A program made the translations under genes and the position numbers. Source: Pyrocephalus nanus (Eukaryota; Chordata; Aves; Passeriformes; Tyrannidae). Taken from it: DNA of 64,000 bases. The stretch's first letter is position 1; each line of letters opens with the position of its first letter. The notes below the pieces were generated by a model. The model ran no database searches. It was not told where the DNA came from and saw only the letters and a list, made by a program, of their open reading frames with translations. The stretch spans positions 3,539,001 to 3,603,000 of the forward strand of contig CM076272.1 of assembly GCA_038380795.1 (NCBI GenBank). Direction: 5' to 3'. Below, piece after piece: positions 21,701-33,718 of the stretch.

Positions 21701-24653
21701 TGGCACAGGACCCTTGGCAAGGAGGGCTGAGGCTGCTTTTCCTTTGGGACAGGATGGTGGAAGCATCTTGTGCTGCTCAGCCCCATCTGCTGGAAGCCGC
21801 TGAGCACCAGACCTTTGGCATCCCTGTCCCAAAGCCCAGAATCCTCTCCAACTTTCTTGGAGTCACCCCTGCCTTTCCTCTTCCTCACACAGGTGCAGAT
21901 GGTGAAGATGTCGGAGCTGAAGGAACACCTGCCCCGGGAATGCCTCCCCGAGTACCTCGGGGGGTCCCTCAAACTGGACCCTCTGAGCTGGAACTGCCGG
22001 TTCCTGCCCCAGCAGAATGGGCACCCCGACCCCCTGGACGAGCTCATCCTGGTGCCGCTGGCGGCCCCCAAAGATAATGGCTCCGTCCACGTCCCTGGGC
22101 CCAAGTCCATGACCCTCCAGGAGCTGCTGGATCATGTCAGTCACAAGCAGAAACGGGGCATCTACGAAGAGTATGAAGATATTCGGCGCAGGAGCCCGGC
22201 CGGCACCTTTGTCTGCTCTTTGTGAGTTGGGGGAAAGGAGTCAGGGGCCCCTCTCACCCCAAAAAGCTGAGTGCCCCCCTCCCCACACTTCTGGATGGCG
22301 GTCCCTCGGCCTCTTTAGGGTGTGGTACTTTGGGTTAGCAACAGAGAATCCTGGCCTAGGGATGGTGTGAGCCCCCTTTGTGGGTCCTGCAGCCCCCCGG
22401 GGTAGGAGGGAGTCGCAGGGAACAGCAGGAACCAGGAACTGGCAGGGACTCCACCTCCTGAGGCTTTGGCCAGGTGATGGCAGCAGAGCCTAGGCTACAG
22501 GCTCCAGAAGTTTGTGCAGAGGGAGGGCGTGCTGCCTTTGCCTTCCCTGCCTGGAAAACATCCGTGCTTCCCTCTCCCCCTCCCTCCCAGGGCACCCTAC
22601 AACCAGGAGAAGAACCGGTATGGGGACGTGCCCTGCCTGGACCAAACCCGTGTCAAGCTGGCGAAGCCGTACAGTCGCCCAGAGGTGAGGCAGCTTGGGA
22701 TGGAAACTCACAGTCCTGCGGGAAGCTGACACAGCCATCCTGGACACAGGGTTCTGGAAGCCTTATCTCATCTATGCCTTTTCTTCCTGCAGCTGACTGA
22801 CTACATCAACGCAAGCTTCATGGATGGCTACAAGCAGAGGAACGCTTACATTGGCACTCAGGGTATGGCCCGAGCCTCCGAGAGGTTATTCTGCTCCTGA
22901 TGCAGCTATGGGCTTCACCTCGCTGCCCAGTGGCAGCCACCAGCTGTGCTGGGGGACGTTCCAGGAGAAGGACACTGCCCAGCAGGTCCCCCTTCTCTCT
23001 GGGTATATTTACTCCTCCCTGGGTATATTTATTTCCCTCCCAGTCTCCAGCCAGGAGGGAGTAGAGTTTCTCCTGGGATAGAGTGAGTGGATCCATCCTC
23101 CTCCATCCCTGATAGCAGCACCCTCCCTTTTGCCCCTATCCCAGCCCTGGATTTGCCCTTTCTGCCCAGGGATGAACAGAGATGGGGGATCAGTGCTGAG
23201 CTGTAGGGATTCAGTGCTGGGGGGGCAATCAGTGGCAGCTCCAGGCAGGGCAGGTGGAGCCACAGCTGGGTAAGTCCCAACAGGAAGGGACTGTCACTCC
23301 CTGTGGGGGTGGTGGGAGTGCTGGTGGATCAGCTGGACAAAGGGGTTTGCCCAAATCCATTAGGTTTTGGGCTGAAGTGTGGGTTGTCCCCGCAGGGCCT
23401 CTGGAAAACACCTATGGTGACTTCTGGCGCATGGTGTGGGAGCAGAACGTCCTGGTGATAGTGATGACAACCCGGTGAGTGCTCATGGAGGAACACAGAC
23501 CTCTTTTTTGGTGCAAAATGAGCATTTTTGGTGCGGGATGAGCAGTGCTGGGCTCTGTGCAGTGACCCTGCAGCCATGGTGCCAGCCAGAGCCCCACAGT
23601 GGGGGGCATCGCATCAAGTTCAGACTGTTTGGTCCTTGTGGGATTCCTGAAGAACCAAGGCTGAGTGGCATGGGACATGTCCCAAGCAGGGCAAGAAGGA
23701 CATAAACAGCTTGTATTTGTCCTACTCTCAGGCTAGAGGAGGGAGGAAGGAGGAAATGTGGCCAGTACTGGCCCCTGGAGAAGGATTTCCAGGTGTGCTT
23801 CGGGGCCCTGACCATCACCAACCTGGGCGTGGAGAACCTCAGCCATTACAAGAAAACCATTCTGGAGATCCACAGCTCGGAGGTGCGTGGCCACAGCTGC
23901 CCTGGGGGGGACAGCAGAGGGGCATGGGGGGTCCGAGGAGGGGAGAGGGTCTAATTCCCCTGCTTTCCCCAGACCAGGGAGCGGCGGCTGGTGTCCCACT
24001 TCCAGTACCTGAGCTGGCCAGATTATGGCGTTCCCTCCTCCGCTGCCACGCTCATTGACTTTCTGGGGGCTGTGAAGCAGCAGCAGAGGGTGGCTGTCAG
24101 CACCCTGGGACCTCGCTTCAAGGGTCACCCTAGGGGACCACCGGTCGTGGTCCACTGCAGTGCTGGCATCGGCAGGACAGGTAACGGGTGCAGTGGAGGT
24201 CTTGGGGGTGGTGAGATGACAAGTTCAGCTTCCCTGGGACATTTCCCTCCCGGGGATCCACGGTGTGTTTGCAAGCTGGTTGACCTGGGATGCGCGTCCT
24301 CAGGATTTACCACAGCCGTCAGACCTGGGAGAGATCGGTGGGGGGCTGAGAGCCACCACTGCAGTTCTCGTGAGGGGCAGTGACAGTGCAGTTTGGTGGC
24401 TGATGCCATCCTATTGTTGTTCCCAGGTACCTTTTGTGCACTGGACATCTGCCTGTCGCAGCTGCAGGACGTGGGTACTCTGAACATCTACCAGACGGTG
24501 CTACGCATGCGGACCCAGCGCGCCTTCAGCATCCAGACCCCCGAGCAGTATTACTTCTGCTACACTGCCATCCTCGAGCACGCCCAGCGTGAGGGCCTGC
24601 TGCTCGCCAACCACAGCTGGGCTGCCCAGGAGAAGAGCTCGCCAGGGCACTGA
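15794..24653 (+). CDS. PTPN9: PTPN9 (MEG2), tyrosine-protein phosphatase non-receptor type 9 (complete, 13 coding exons)
   Basis: Cytosolic and secretory-vesicle tyrosine phosphatase with an N-terminal lipid-binding CRAL-TRIO (Sec14) module. In mammals it dephosphorylates NSF and controls vesicle fusion. Coding exons: 15794-15826, 19348-19491, 19952-20041, 20143-20267, 20872-20977, 21573-21683, 21893-22221, 22591-22684, 22793-22862, 23396-23474, 23732-23882, 23973-24180, 24427-24653. All have GT-AG borders and continuous frame; 588 aa against 593 in human. Exon 1 codes for only 11 residues (MAAELSAEEEQ), and the ATG has A at -3 and G at +4. Residues about 12-240 are CRAL-TRIO, and about 300-570 the phosphatase domain, with an intact active site. 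The stop is TGA at 24651-24653. Confidence 0.97.
15827..19347 (+). other. PTPN9: PTPN9 intron 1
   Basis: 3.5 kb between the short first coding exon and exon 2. The left 600 bp still belongs to the CpG-rich area. No exon, CR1 fragment or RNA gene is recognised. A TGACGTCC CRE-like site occurs near 16242. Confidence 0.8.
19348..22221 (+). CDS. PTPN9: PTPN9 exons 2-7: CRAL-TRIO/Sec14 lipid-binding module
   Basis: Exon 2 holds the CRAL-TRIO N-terminal helices (residues 12-59, ATKQFLEEINKW to ELFHSYR). Exons 3-6 (60-203) carry the Sec14 fold, with SGKFTIL, the GLVFIYDMAGSQYTNFELD core strand and PARLKKVFIVGAPMWFRVPY. Exon 7 (204-313) finishes the module (LPRECLPEYLGG) and encodes the linker IYEEYEDIRRRSPAGTF to the phosphatase. 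In family members this module binds phosphoinositides and phosphatidylserine on vesicles. Confidence 0.93.
22591..24653 (+). CDS. PTPN9: PTPN9 exons 8-13: classical PTP catalytic domain
   Basis: Motifs appear in standard order. KNRYGDVPCLDQTRVKL is at about 320-336, DYINASFMDGY at about 347-357, and the WPD loop (WPDYGVPSS) at 459-467. The P-loop VVVHCSAGIGRTGTF has nucleophile Cys506 and Arg512, and the Q-loop region is QRAFSIQTPEQYYF. All catalytic residues are present, so the enzyme should be active. The P-loop is split between exons 12 and 13, after the first base of the Gly codon that follows GRT. Confidence 0.95.
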
Positions 24654-25990
24654 GATCCCCCGCCTCCCTGCAGACACCCCCTTCCCATCCTCCGGGGGCT
24701 GCCTGAGCTGCCTTGGTGCCTGCCGGGACTCAGCTGAGCTGTTGGGGCGGCGGTGCCAGAGCACCTTGGCTGTCAGCACTGCTATGGAACTGTGCCTTAT
24801 TCAACCCAAACAGTAGCTGCCACTCGCCGGCACGGGAAGGGCCTCTTGCTCCTCCCCGTTGTGTTTCGGTTGGGTTTGGTTGGTTGTGGAGGTGGTTTTG
24901 TCTGTCTCTTCAAGTTGGGAGGTTTTTTTTATTTTATTATTTCGTTGTTGTTGGGACCACCTAAAGCTGTACCTAGAGAGGGGCTTTGCAAAGTCCTAGG
25001 AAATGTATTCCCACTCCTGGGGCTGAGGGAGAGGTGTGTGCTCTGGTCTCATCTGCTGCTCCCTCTGTGTGTCTGTATGTATGTGTGTATATAATATACC
25101 CCCGCTCTGCTCCCTTGGCTATTATATAGATACATATATACAAGCTCCCCTTTAGCAGCTCCTAAGGATTCTCGCTGTCCTGCCACCTCACTGCTGTGAT
25201 CCCTGGAGCGGTGAGTTTGGTCCTGGCTCTGTCTTATCTTCCCCCTTCTCCGTTTTTCCCCTCATGGGCAGCACTGGGACATGGTACTCACTCTCACGCC
25301 TGTCCCACTGGAGGCACGAGGATGCTTGGTGGTGTCCCCCCCTTTCCCTTGTCTCACCTTCCCTGTGGAGACAGCAGCTCTGCTCCCAGGAGGGTGTGTA
25401 GGATTTGGGTTGTCGGAGGGGTGTGAAGTGTGAAGCTCACAGGCATTCCCTGCCCCTTGGGGCACCGCCACAGGAGTCACTCGGTACGAGGTGATGGGGA
25501 CACAGGGACCAGCTGGCTCACCAGGTTGCCTGGCTTTCCCAAGCCGCCACCGGGAACCCTCAGGCCCAGCCCTGCGTTGAGTCACAGGCCGGGAAAGTGC
25601 TGAGCAAGAATAAACCCCAAGCCCTGGAGAGGCAATGAGCCTTAGCCCCAGCCCCCACCACCACCTGGGCCTCCCCAACTTTATACTGTAATAAGATCTT
25701 TGAATGTGTATATTCTTATTTTTTTATAATCTTGGGGGGAGGGGTAGTTTTTGTTTTGTAGTTCCTTTTTGGTTTTTTTGTTTGTTTGTTTGTTTGCTTG
25801 TTTGGTTATTTTTTTTTATTTAACATTAACTTGATCCAAGCCAGAACCAGAAGTGTTTGTAAATGTACCTATTTTGCTCTTGTTCAGAGAAACCTTTTTG
25901 TTGTTGTTCCTTTTTGGGGGGTTATTTTGTTTTTATTTGTATTGATATATAAATATACTACCAGTGACCAGTACTCTTTGCTGTCATGGG
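24654..25990 (+). other. PTPN9: PTPN9 3' UTR (probable)
   Basis: Long noncoding tail after the TGA. An AATAAA lies at 25609-25614, but T-rich sequence typical of a 3' UTR continues to about 25970 (TTTG repeats at 25775-25805 and ATATATAAATATAC near 25947). Either a proximal site at about 25630 or a distal noncanonical site near 25980 may be used. Confidence 0.5.
25609..25614 (+). terminator. PTPN9: Candidate PTPN9 polyadenylation signal AATAAA
   Basis: Only canonical hexamer I find between the PTPN9 stop codon and the SIN3A promoter. Confidence 0.5.
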
Positions 25991-28600
25991 GGCATTGGGC
26001 AGGAAAGAAAGAGGAAGTTTAGGGCTTTGCACAGGCTGTGATCCCCAAAAACAAGCTGCCTGCATCCCTGGGGACAAACTGACTGTAAGGGGCATGAAGC
26101 TGTGTTTGGGGCCACTCCTGTCCTGGGTGAGGCTGAGACAGAGATAATCAGGCTGCAGGCAGCTTTCCTGGGTGAGCAGGATAGTGGCAGGAGAGAAAGC
26201 AGCACAAGGGGCTGTGCCTGGTAGCTGGAGGGGGGAAAACAAGCCACCCTGCTCCGAGCTCCTGCCTCTCTTCCCAGGGCCTTGCCAAGCCCCGAAGCAT
26301 CAGTCTCCTGTCTGGCCACCACCTCTGCCTGCTGCTGCCTTTCGCTGCAGGATATGGGGGTGAGGGTATTGCCTCTGTGCTGCTGGACCTGCTCTGAGCA
26401 GGCATGTAGGGCACAAAAATTAGGGAGAACTCCCAGGCTGCCAGCCAATTCCAGCACCTTCAGGTGCATGTGACGCCAGTTCCAGAGCAGCAGCTGCAGC
26501 CTGAGGCTTTGGGACGAGGGAAACAAAAGGGCAGCTAGTGCAAATGAAGCCCTGGAGTCAGTGAGAGAGCTTGTGCCCTAGAACAGGGCAGCTGGCAAGT
26601 GTGAAGAGCAGCACCTGTGTTTGCTCAGCTGGAGTCTGTCTGGGACTGGCAGAGAAAGAAGCTTTCCCCTGTGCTCTGGGCATGGACTGGCTTGGCTGTG
26701 CCAAACTGAGGCCAGACACAAGGGCTGGAAGGCTGGAAAAGAACCGGAGGCAGCAGGGAATCCATCTGGAAGGGCTGCTCGTCCCAGTGCCCAGGCGTGC
26801 ATGAGAGGTGGGTGTTCTGAGCATCCCTAGAGTTGTGCACCTGTGGAGTGGTTCTGTTTCAGGTGCAGTGTCCCATCCTTCCAGGTACCATTTTCCACCC
26901 AGCTGTGTTCCCAGAGCAGCCTCAGCCCTGGCAGTGTGTCCTGCAGAGCCGCTCCTCCTGCTCAGGCTGCCCTCGCGTTTCCTTGGGGGCACCCGCTGCA
27001 GGTTGGCTCCTCCTCTGAAGGAGGGATCACAGGGCCCTCCCTTCTCGCTGCCAAACTTCTTCACCCAGCTGGGTTTTCTTCTCCACACACATGGAGAAAG
27101 GGGGTATTTGCAGCTGCTTGTCAGACATGTGCTGTCAGCAGCAGCTCTTTGTGGCTCAGTGGGGCTTTTGGCAAAGTGTCAGCTACAGATCTGAAAGCTG
27201 CAGGTGATGCCAAGTGTCCCGTGTGGCCTTGCAAATGTGCCCAGTCTCCCTTTCACAGGCTGCGAAATCTGAACCAAGCCCGCACTGCGCGCACGGTAAA
27301 GGTGTTTGTTCCTTTTAGCTCAATTCCACACTGGGCACAGCGAACCAAAACTTTTCCAAGGAGACTCGTGTCCTGGATGTCTGATAGGATTACTAGACAG
27401 AGGAGAGGGATGGAAATCACCGCTACCAGCTCTGAATGAGAACGGCTTGGATATGCTGCTGCCACAGACCTCAGCAGCTACCTGACTTCAAGGAGGGATG
27501 AAGATCCCATCTGTGGCAGAGGAAAGGTTGTAAGCCTTTTCCATGGACAAACAACCCACACACTCACCCTCTGTTCCCAACTATTTCCCGGGCTGTGTTT
27601 CTTGTCAAAACCAGCATTTTCGGTCCTCTTGCACAACACGAGGTTTTGTTCCATCCATTCCTTCTCCCTGTGCCAGCAGATCCTGCTCAGCACAGCAATG
27701 TGGATTTCTCTGGAAATGGTCACTTTACGCAGACAATCGTAAGTTATTGGAAATAAGAGCTTGGTGTTGTTTGAAGAGCAGTGGGAAAAATGGGCTGCCA
27801 AGCACAGGCAGATTGATGCCTGCAGCATCTCCCCTTCCCTGCATGCCCCAGGGATGGGGATCAGCCACCATGGGCAAAACTCGCACCATGGACAATTCTA
27901 AGAATATGGAATCCAAAGTGCTGCTCAAGTGTAGAAATGGGGATTTAAAGCCATCGCAGGGAAATCCCAAAGTGGCGCTGCCATCTCTGTGCCCACCTGT
28001 CTCATTTGGCTTTCTTGGCTGCATGCACACCGCCTCACTAATTATGATTACTTAAGTGCTTGTAATTTTGAGTCCTGGGAGTTTGGGAAGCATCTAGCTC
28101 TGAAGCACTTTATTTCCCAGCCCTTCTCCTTCTTAGCCTGTGCTTTCCAAGACTCAGGCTCGATCTCCAGCGGCACATCACCCCGTGAAGGTTCAAACAC
28201 CCCTGACCAGAGCCCTTCCAGCAGCTAAACCGAGTTGAAGCTCCCGGACACATAGGAGAGACCTTGCCCTGCTGTGCCCACTTGTCCTGGCAGCACCTGG
28301 CTGCCTGCTCCTTGACCAGGCTGACAAAGGGAAAAACAGCGGGAAAGAAAAAAAACCGAGAGATTTAAACCTCGTTTGATGCTTGAAATACGTATTTTAA
28401 CAGAAGTGTGGAACGTGTGTTCGTATTTCACCCGTCCTGACCACGCTCTGGATGCCCAGATGAGCACTAATGGGCGGTGAGGCCTGGCTCCTCCAGCCTC
28501 GGTGCGGGGAGCCCAGCAACTCCCTCCACAACTTTCCGAAAGGAGAAAAACACGATAATTAAACGCATTAACCCCCCCACCTCCAGCTCGCGTTTTAGCG
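25991..28600. other. PTPN9-SIN3A intergenic spacer
   Basis: About 2.6 kb with no recognisable exon on either strand, no clear CR1 fragment and no RNA gene. CpG content rises sharply after about 28480 as the SIN3A island begins. Confidence 0.6.
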
Positions 28601-30500
28601 GACGGGACCGCTCGCCACTCCCGCGGTAATCCGCTCCCGCCCTCCGCCGTGAGGCCTCCCCCTCACACCGCCCCCCCCCCGCCCCCGCCGTGGGCGGCGC
28701 GGCCGTGACGATCGGCACGGCGGGGCCAATCCGCTCCGGGGGGAGTTCCCCCTCCATTCAGGGCTGCTCGCCTGCGCGTTGAGGGTATGTAACAGCTGCT
28801 TTCCCCACACACACACACACACTTTCCCAGTTCCCCCCCCTCCTTCACGGGAATCGCTTCCCACGGGACGGGGGGGGCTGGAAGCTGAGGGGGTGAGGGG
28901 CGGGAAGCGCGCGCGCGCTCCGGATCCCGCCGGCGGGAAGCGCGCGACGTGTGGCGGGGGGGGGGGGGAGCGAGTGACTGAGTTGGGGGGGGGAAGGGGG
29001 GTAGAGCGGCTGCCGCGCTGGCCACGCCCCCTCCATGCCTCCCCATTGGCTGCCAAGGCGGAGGGTAACGCCCCCCTCGCGGCGCCGCGCGCACCGCCCA
29101 CGCCCCCACGCCCCCCCCACTGCGTGCGTGCGTGAGTGTGTGTGTGTGTGCGTGTATGCGTGTTTGTGTGCGCCGTGTCCCCCCCGCACGTGTAACCCAC
29201 CCGCCCCACGTGGGGCGCCGCCATCCCGGAAGTGAAGGGGTAGGGGGACAAAAGGCGGGCGCCGCGCCGCCCGCCCCCCCGCTCTCCGCCCGGGCCCCGC
29301 CGCCAGCTCTCCTCTCCCGCCGCCCAACTCGGCTCGGCGGCGGCGGGGCTGCGGGAGGCGGAGAGGGGGGCGCCGCTCGCGCGGGCCGCGGCCGCGATGT
29401 AAACATTCCACAAAAGGGCTCCCCAGAGAGGGGGGCGTGGCCTCGGTCGCGGGAGGCGGGGCCAATCCCGCCGCGTGGGCGGGCTCCCCGCTGTGACGGC
29501 GGCGCTGCCCCGCTCGCCTATTGGCCGGCGCTCTCAGCCTGCAGCCAATCGGGCGGCGGAGGGGGCGGGACGGGGGCGGGGCGCGATGCTTATACGGACA
29601 TTTTTCTTCGGCGGTCGTTCCCCCCCCCCCCTCCGCCCTCCCTTCCTCTCCACATCCCCTTCCTGGGGGCCGCGGCCAATAGGGGAGGTCTTGGTGGGCT
29701 GGGCTAGCGCGCCCATTGGCCCAGAGGGTGACGGGCATTCGCCTCGCCCAACGGGCGCTCGGGGCTCCCCCCCTGCGCGGGGAGGGGCGGGATTTCCCGG
29801 GGAACAGAGAAGCGGGCAGCGCTCCGCCGCGGCGGCCGACAGACGGTTACTCCATCTTACCCCCCCTCGCCGAGCCCCCCGCCCCGCCGGGGCACCGGCG
29901 CCCACCCCGCCCGCCCCCCACGCTCCGGGAGGAGGGGCGCGGGGACCTCCCCGCTCACCGCGCCGGGGACAGCCCGCCCCCGCCGCCCGCCCCAGAGGGG
30001 CCCGCCGCCCCCGGACCCTGAGGGAGACCCGGCCGCCGCCAGGGCCCGCTTCGAGGTAAGGCAGAGCGGGACGGCGGGGCGAGGTGCCCGCCGGGCCCGG
30101 GGCCGGCCCCCTCCGGCGATCCACAGGGGGCGGGGCCCGTTGCCGGTGCGGCGGCGGAGAGGGGCCGGGGGATGATGGGGGGGGGGTGGTGCCGGTCGGT
30201 GCCCGCGGCGCGGCTCCCCGGGGAGCCCCGGCCCGCGCGGGCGGCCGCGCGTCCTCCCGCCCCGCCCCGCCCCGCCGGGGTGTCCCGGCCCCGGCATGGC
30301 GGGAGCGGCGGGCGGAGCGTGCGGCGGCCGCTGGGCGCGCTGCGAGCCGGGCGCCGCCTCCTTCCCCCCGCCCCTCCGCCCGCCCTCCCTCCGCCCGGTG
30401 CCGCTCCCGGGCTGCGGCGGGACCGCCCCCGGCAGCGCTGGCCCGCATCGCCCGGCCCCGGTACCGGCCGCGCCGCGAGCCGAGGGGGGGGCGCGGGGCT
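28600..30500 (+). promoter_or_regulatory. SIN3A: SIN3A CpG-island promoter
   Basis: Very GC- and CpG-rich 1.9 kb with many GC boxes. CCAAT boxes on the plus strand are at 28726, 29462, 29545 and 29676; the reverse ATTGG is at 29045, 29520 and 29715. Two CACGTG E-boxes are at 29187-29192 and 29207-29212. A YY1-like GCCGCCAT is at 29217-29224, and an ETS site CCGGAAGTG at 29226-29234. A CA run (about 28807-28822) and a GT-rich run (about 29122-29172) lie inside the island. There is no TATA box. Initiation is probably dispersed over 29.2-29.9 kb. Confidence 0.7.
29821..30055 (+). other. SIN3A: SIN3A noncoding exon 1 (3' part; start uncertain)
   Basis: A strong donor GAG|GTAAGG at 30056 ends a CpG-island segment that fits the 5'-UTR exon, since the coding start lies after an acceptor at about 37395. 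The 5' limit is not determinable; the given start is only a lower bound on the exon's extent. Confidence 0.5.
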
Positions 30501-33500
30501 CCCTGGGCTCCGGTTCTCAGCCAACTTACCCGGCGGAGTTGCCGTGAAAGGGCTTTGCCGGGCAGTGACTCCCCGCGGGGGTCCGGCTTCGGAATCGCGC
30601 AGGGTTCCCCCCGCCGCTTTTCGCGGTTTTGCGGCTCCATGCCGCGGCGATCCCTTAAGAACCTGTTGGAGCGGCGTGTTGGACGCGTGGAAACGCCAGA
30701 GCTCCGCGGCCACCCGTTAATTTTCCGGAGATTTTTAATAGCGAGCCGTATATCTCTCTGCATGTCCTCTCCATTGTGCGCCTTGAACTTGCCAGACACT
30801 TGTGCTTGGTGTTTTATCCCCTTTTTAATTCTTCAGGCTGCTGTATATCTGTAGATGGGCAAAAAACTTCAGGGTTTTTTCTTTTTTTTTTGATAGCAGG
30901 AGGCTGGTGAAGTTCAGGCAGCTTTAAAAGTATAAGCATGCTTGGTGTCTGCTTAGCAGAGTCCTGTTTTTTCTGCCTTTTCCTGGCCTGGGTTCAACAT
31001 GAGTTTTAATAGTTGTAATTTGTGCAAATATATACGTGTGTTCAGTCCACGGATGGCAGAGTTACATCCCAAAAGATATCCATTTATTTGGACCACTGAA
31101 TTAGGGCAAAATTACTTGTTTCAACGCTATTTCAAACTAATTATCAATGGCATCTTGAGCTGTGCCTGGATTTTCAATCTCCTGTGCTGTCCAGAGGAAT
31201 CTAAACCTGCTCTTTGTGCTAAAGTGTAGCTTAAGGCCGGCCAAACACCTCATGTTTTTCTTCTAACTTGTAACTTTTAGTTGTGCTAAAAGGTGTGGGG
31301 TCAGTAAACAAGTGGGAAATGCCCAACTTAATTCAGTACAAATCTGTCTGCACTGCAATCTTCCTAATTTGCAATTATTTAAAAAAATACCATTTCAGAG
31401 AGGTATACATTATTCTGTAGGATTAACAGTACAATATTTTAAATTCAAACAGCATTTTATTTTAATATAGTAATTTTATAGTGTCTGTAAAAATTCCTTC
31501 ATCACATAGAAGTATCTTGGTAGCCTGGTGTCAGTCCGTGCTGGATCTCTGGGGAAAGAAAACCCCTTTTTAGGGTCTTTTTTCACCGACTGGGTGAATT
31601 TAGCAGTTTTTCATACTGGTGCACTCTTTGCAGAAGGAAACTCTGCTTTCTCACCCCAGAGTATATCTCATCTTCATCCCTCCCACCTTCTGCTGAAGAC
31701 ACACGGTCTCAGACATGAATTTGTTTGAGTTCCTTCAATGTGATGTTTCATCAAAATAAAATGGCACTAATTTGCTCAAGTTTGAGGAAATTCCAGGTGA
31801 TTTAGGCTGCTTTTGTGAGCAGTGTGGGGAAAGGGTATGCCTTCCCCCTGGCCTGAGCTGAGATTGCCAGCGGAGCCCTCCGCACAAGGCTCCTGGCCAC
31901 CATGTGGGTCTTGGAGCTGGGAACATCATGTTGGGATTGGCAGGCGGATCATTTACGTTTCCAGGATTTATGAATCGTTTTCTGTCCAGATTGCTGTTCT
32001 GGTCTTCTTCAGCATTGGAAAACTTTTATGGCTGTTGGAGCTGGAGCAGGAAGAGCCCCATAATAGTTGTCACTTCAGCCCGTGGTGCACTTTCGGGGAC
32101 GTGTTACTCTTTTCCAACTCCTTGGGGTCTTGTCTCTTTTTATTTGAATAAATGAAACTGTTCTGATCATACTCTCTGTGCATGGGGAAGGTACAGTCAG
32201 GGAACAGGGCAAAACAATGCTCTTAAGATCTGTAGAGCTCAGTTTGGGTCATGTTTATGCAGTGGGGTTTGGCACCCAGGCCATTTTTTGGCAAAGCACA
32301 GATCAGTGCCTTACCAACTTGTTACCCACCTGGACAGAGGCAAATGGGGTTTATTCATGTCCCACCTGCCTTGTGGTGAGCATTGGCACAGCTGTCACTG
32401 TGTCACCTTGCAGAACATTCTCCTAACTCCTCCAAAAGCTTCACATAATGCTTTTCCAACGCTTTTCTCCTGAGAGCACTTCTCATTTCATGTTGGAATA
32501 CCACTCTGGTCGTGGTCTCTGTAGTGTGGCCAGGGGGTTATCCCCATGGTACAGGCAAGGGATACGGGATGTGTGGCACCGTGCAGGAAAGTACAGGAGG
32601 GATTGCTGAACAAGCTGGGTCATGTTCTGGAAGTCGTGTGTGGCTGGGTTAGCGCTGCTGGAACCTGAGCTGGCTGCTTTCCAGCAGGCACTGTGCTGTG
32701 CTCCTGTATAATCCGACGGGTGACACGTCCTGCAAGACATCCGTGGCTGTTCCGGGCTCAGGAGCTGAGACTTACACTTGCTGTTCCTGACTTTTGAGTC
32801 CTTTCTCCTTCAAAAGAAAGCCTATTAAAAAGCCCTCACGTGTTAAACACATCCTCTGCAGCTCTGCAATTTCCATGCCCTTTGTTAGAGGGGTCATTGC
32901 TCTGCAGGGACCAAAATCCTCTCCAGTGGCTCTTTTACGGCTTGTTGGTGGAGATGGTTTTTATCCACAGGTGTGCTGGGGTTCCAACAGGTGCTGAGGC
33001 AGCACACCTTCGTATTTTGCTTTCTTCTTGGTCTCTGTTTGCCTTTCGTTTTACTTTACTAGCTGACCTGTAATGCCACAAGACCTTGCTTCAGGGAAAA
33101 CCTGAAATAGAAAAAATGGATATTTTGGGGGTATTACGTGGTAAAAAGCTGGGGAGCAGAGCTGCCACCAGAGGGGCAGTTTTGTGAGGGAAGAGGGGAG
33201 TACCTGGGCTCTCATGCCTCTGTTGTTCCCCCAGAGTGGTGAGCAGGCAGTAGGAGAGCCCTGTGGTGCTTCACCAGCTGAATCCAGCATTGTCCCTGCT
33301 TTGTTCCTTCTCTTTCTATGTCAGTACTGCCACTCCTCTCCTCTCCTCAGTACCAGAGGAAAAGGGATGTGCTCCACTTGCCTTTTGGTCCTATGTGAGG
33401 CAGATGGATGGGGAAACCCTCTGATGAAGTTGGCAGTGTAGAATTGCATAATTCTGGTGATGTTACTGAGGCCCAGAGTACATTTTCTCAATTTTTAACT

Positions 33501-33697
33501 TGCTTTACCAGCCGAGGATCCTATGTGTGTCTGCCTGATGCATCTTACCTGTAGCACGGAGCTGGTGAGCTGGGAGTTGGCACAGGTGGGAAGATCAAGG
33601 AGTGTTCCTATGCAGCATCCTTTTCCTGTGAAGGGAAACAGTAAAAACCTCAGAAAAGAAAAAAAACTATAGTCTTCATTCTCCCCTAGGCAGAATG

Positions 33698-33718
33698 TAG
33701 TGTACTCTAAGTACACTA
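33698..33718. repeat. Perfect inverted repeat, 9-bp arms, 3-nt loop
   Basis: TAGTGTACT at 33698-33706 pairs with AGTACACTA at 33710-33718; the loop is CTA. No transposon ends are visible around it. Confidence 0.9.

Noticed and set aside
28595..30799. Long Arg/Pro/Gly/Ala-rich open frames around the SIN3A island (up to 421 aa, minus)
   Set aside because: GC-driven, mutually overlapping in several frames, with no splice structure or similarity to known families.
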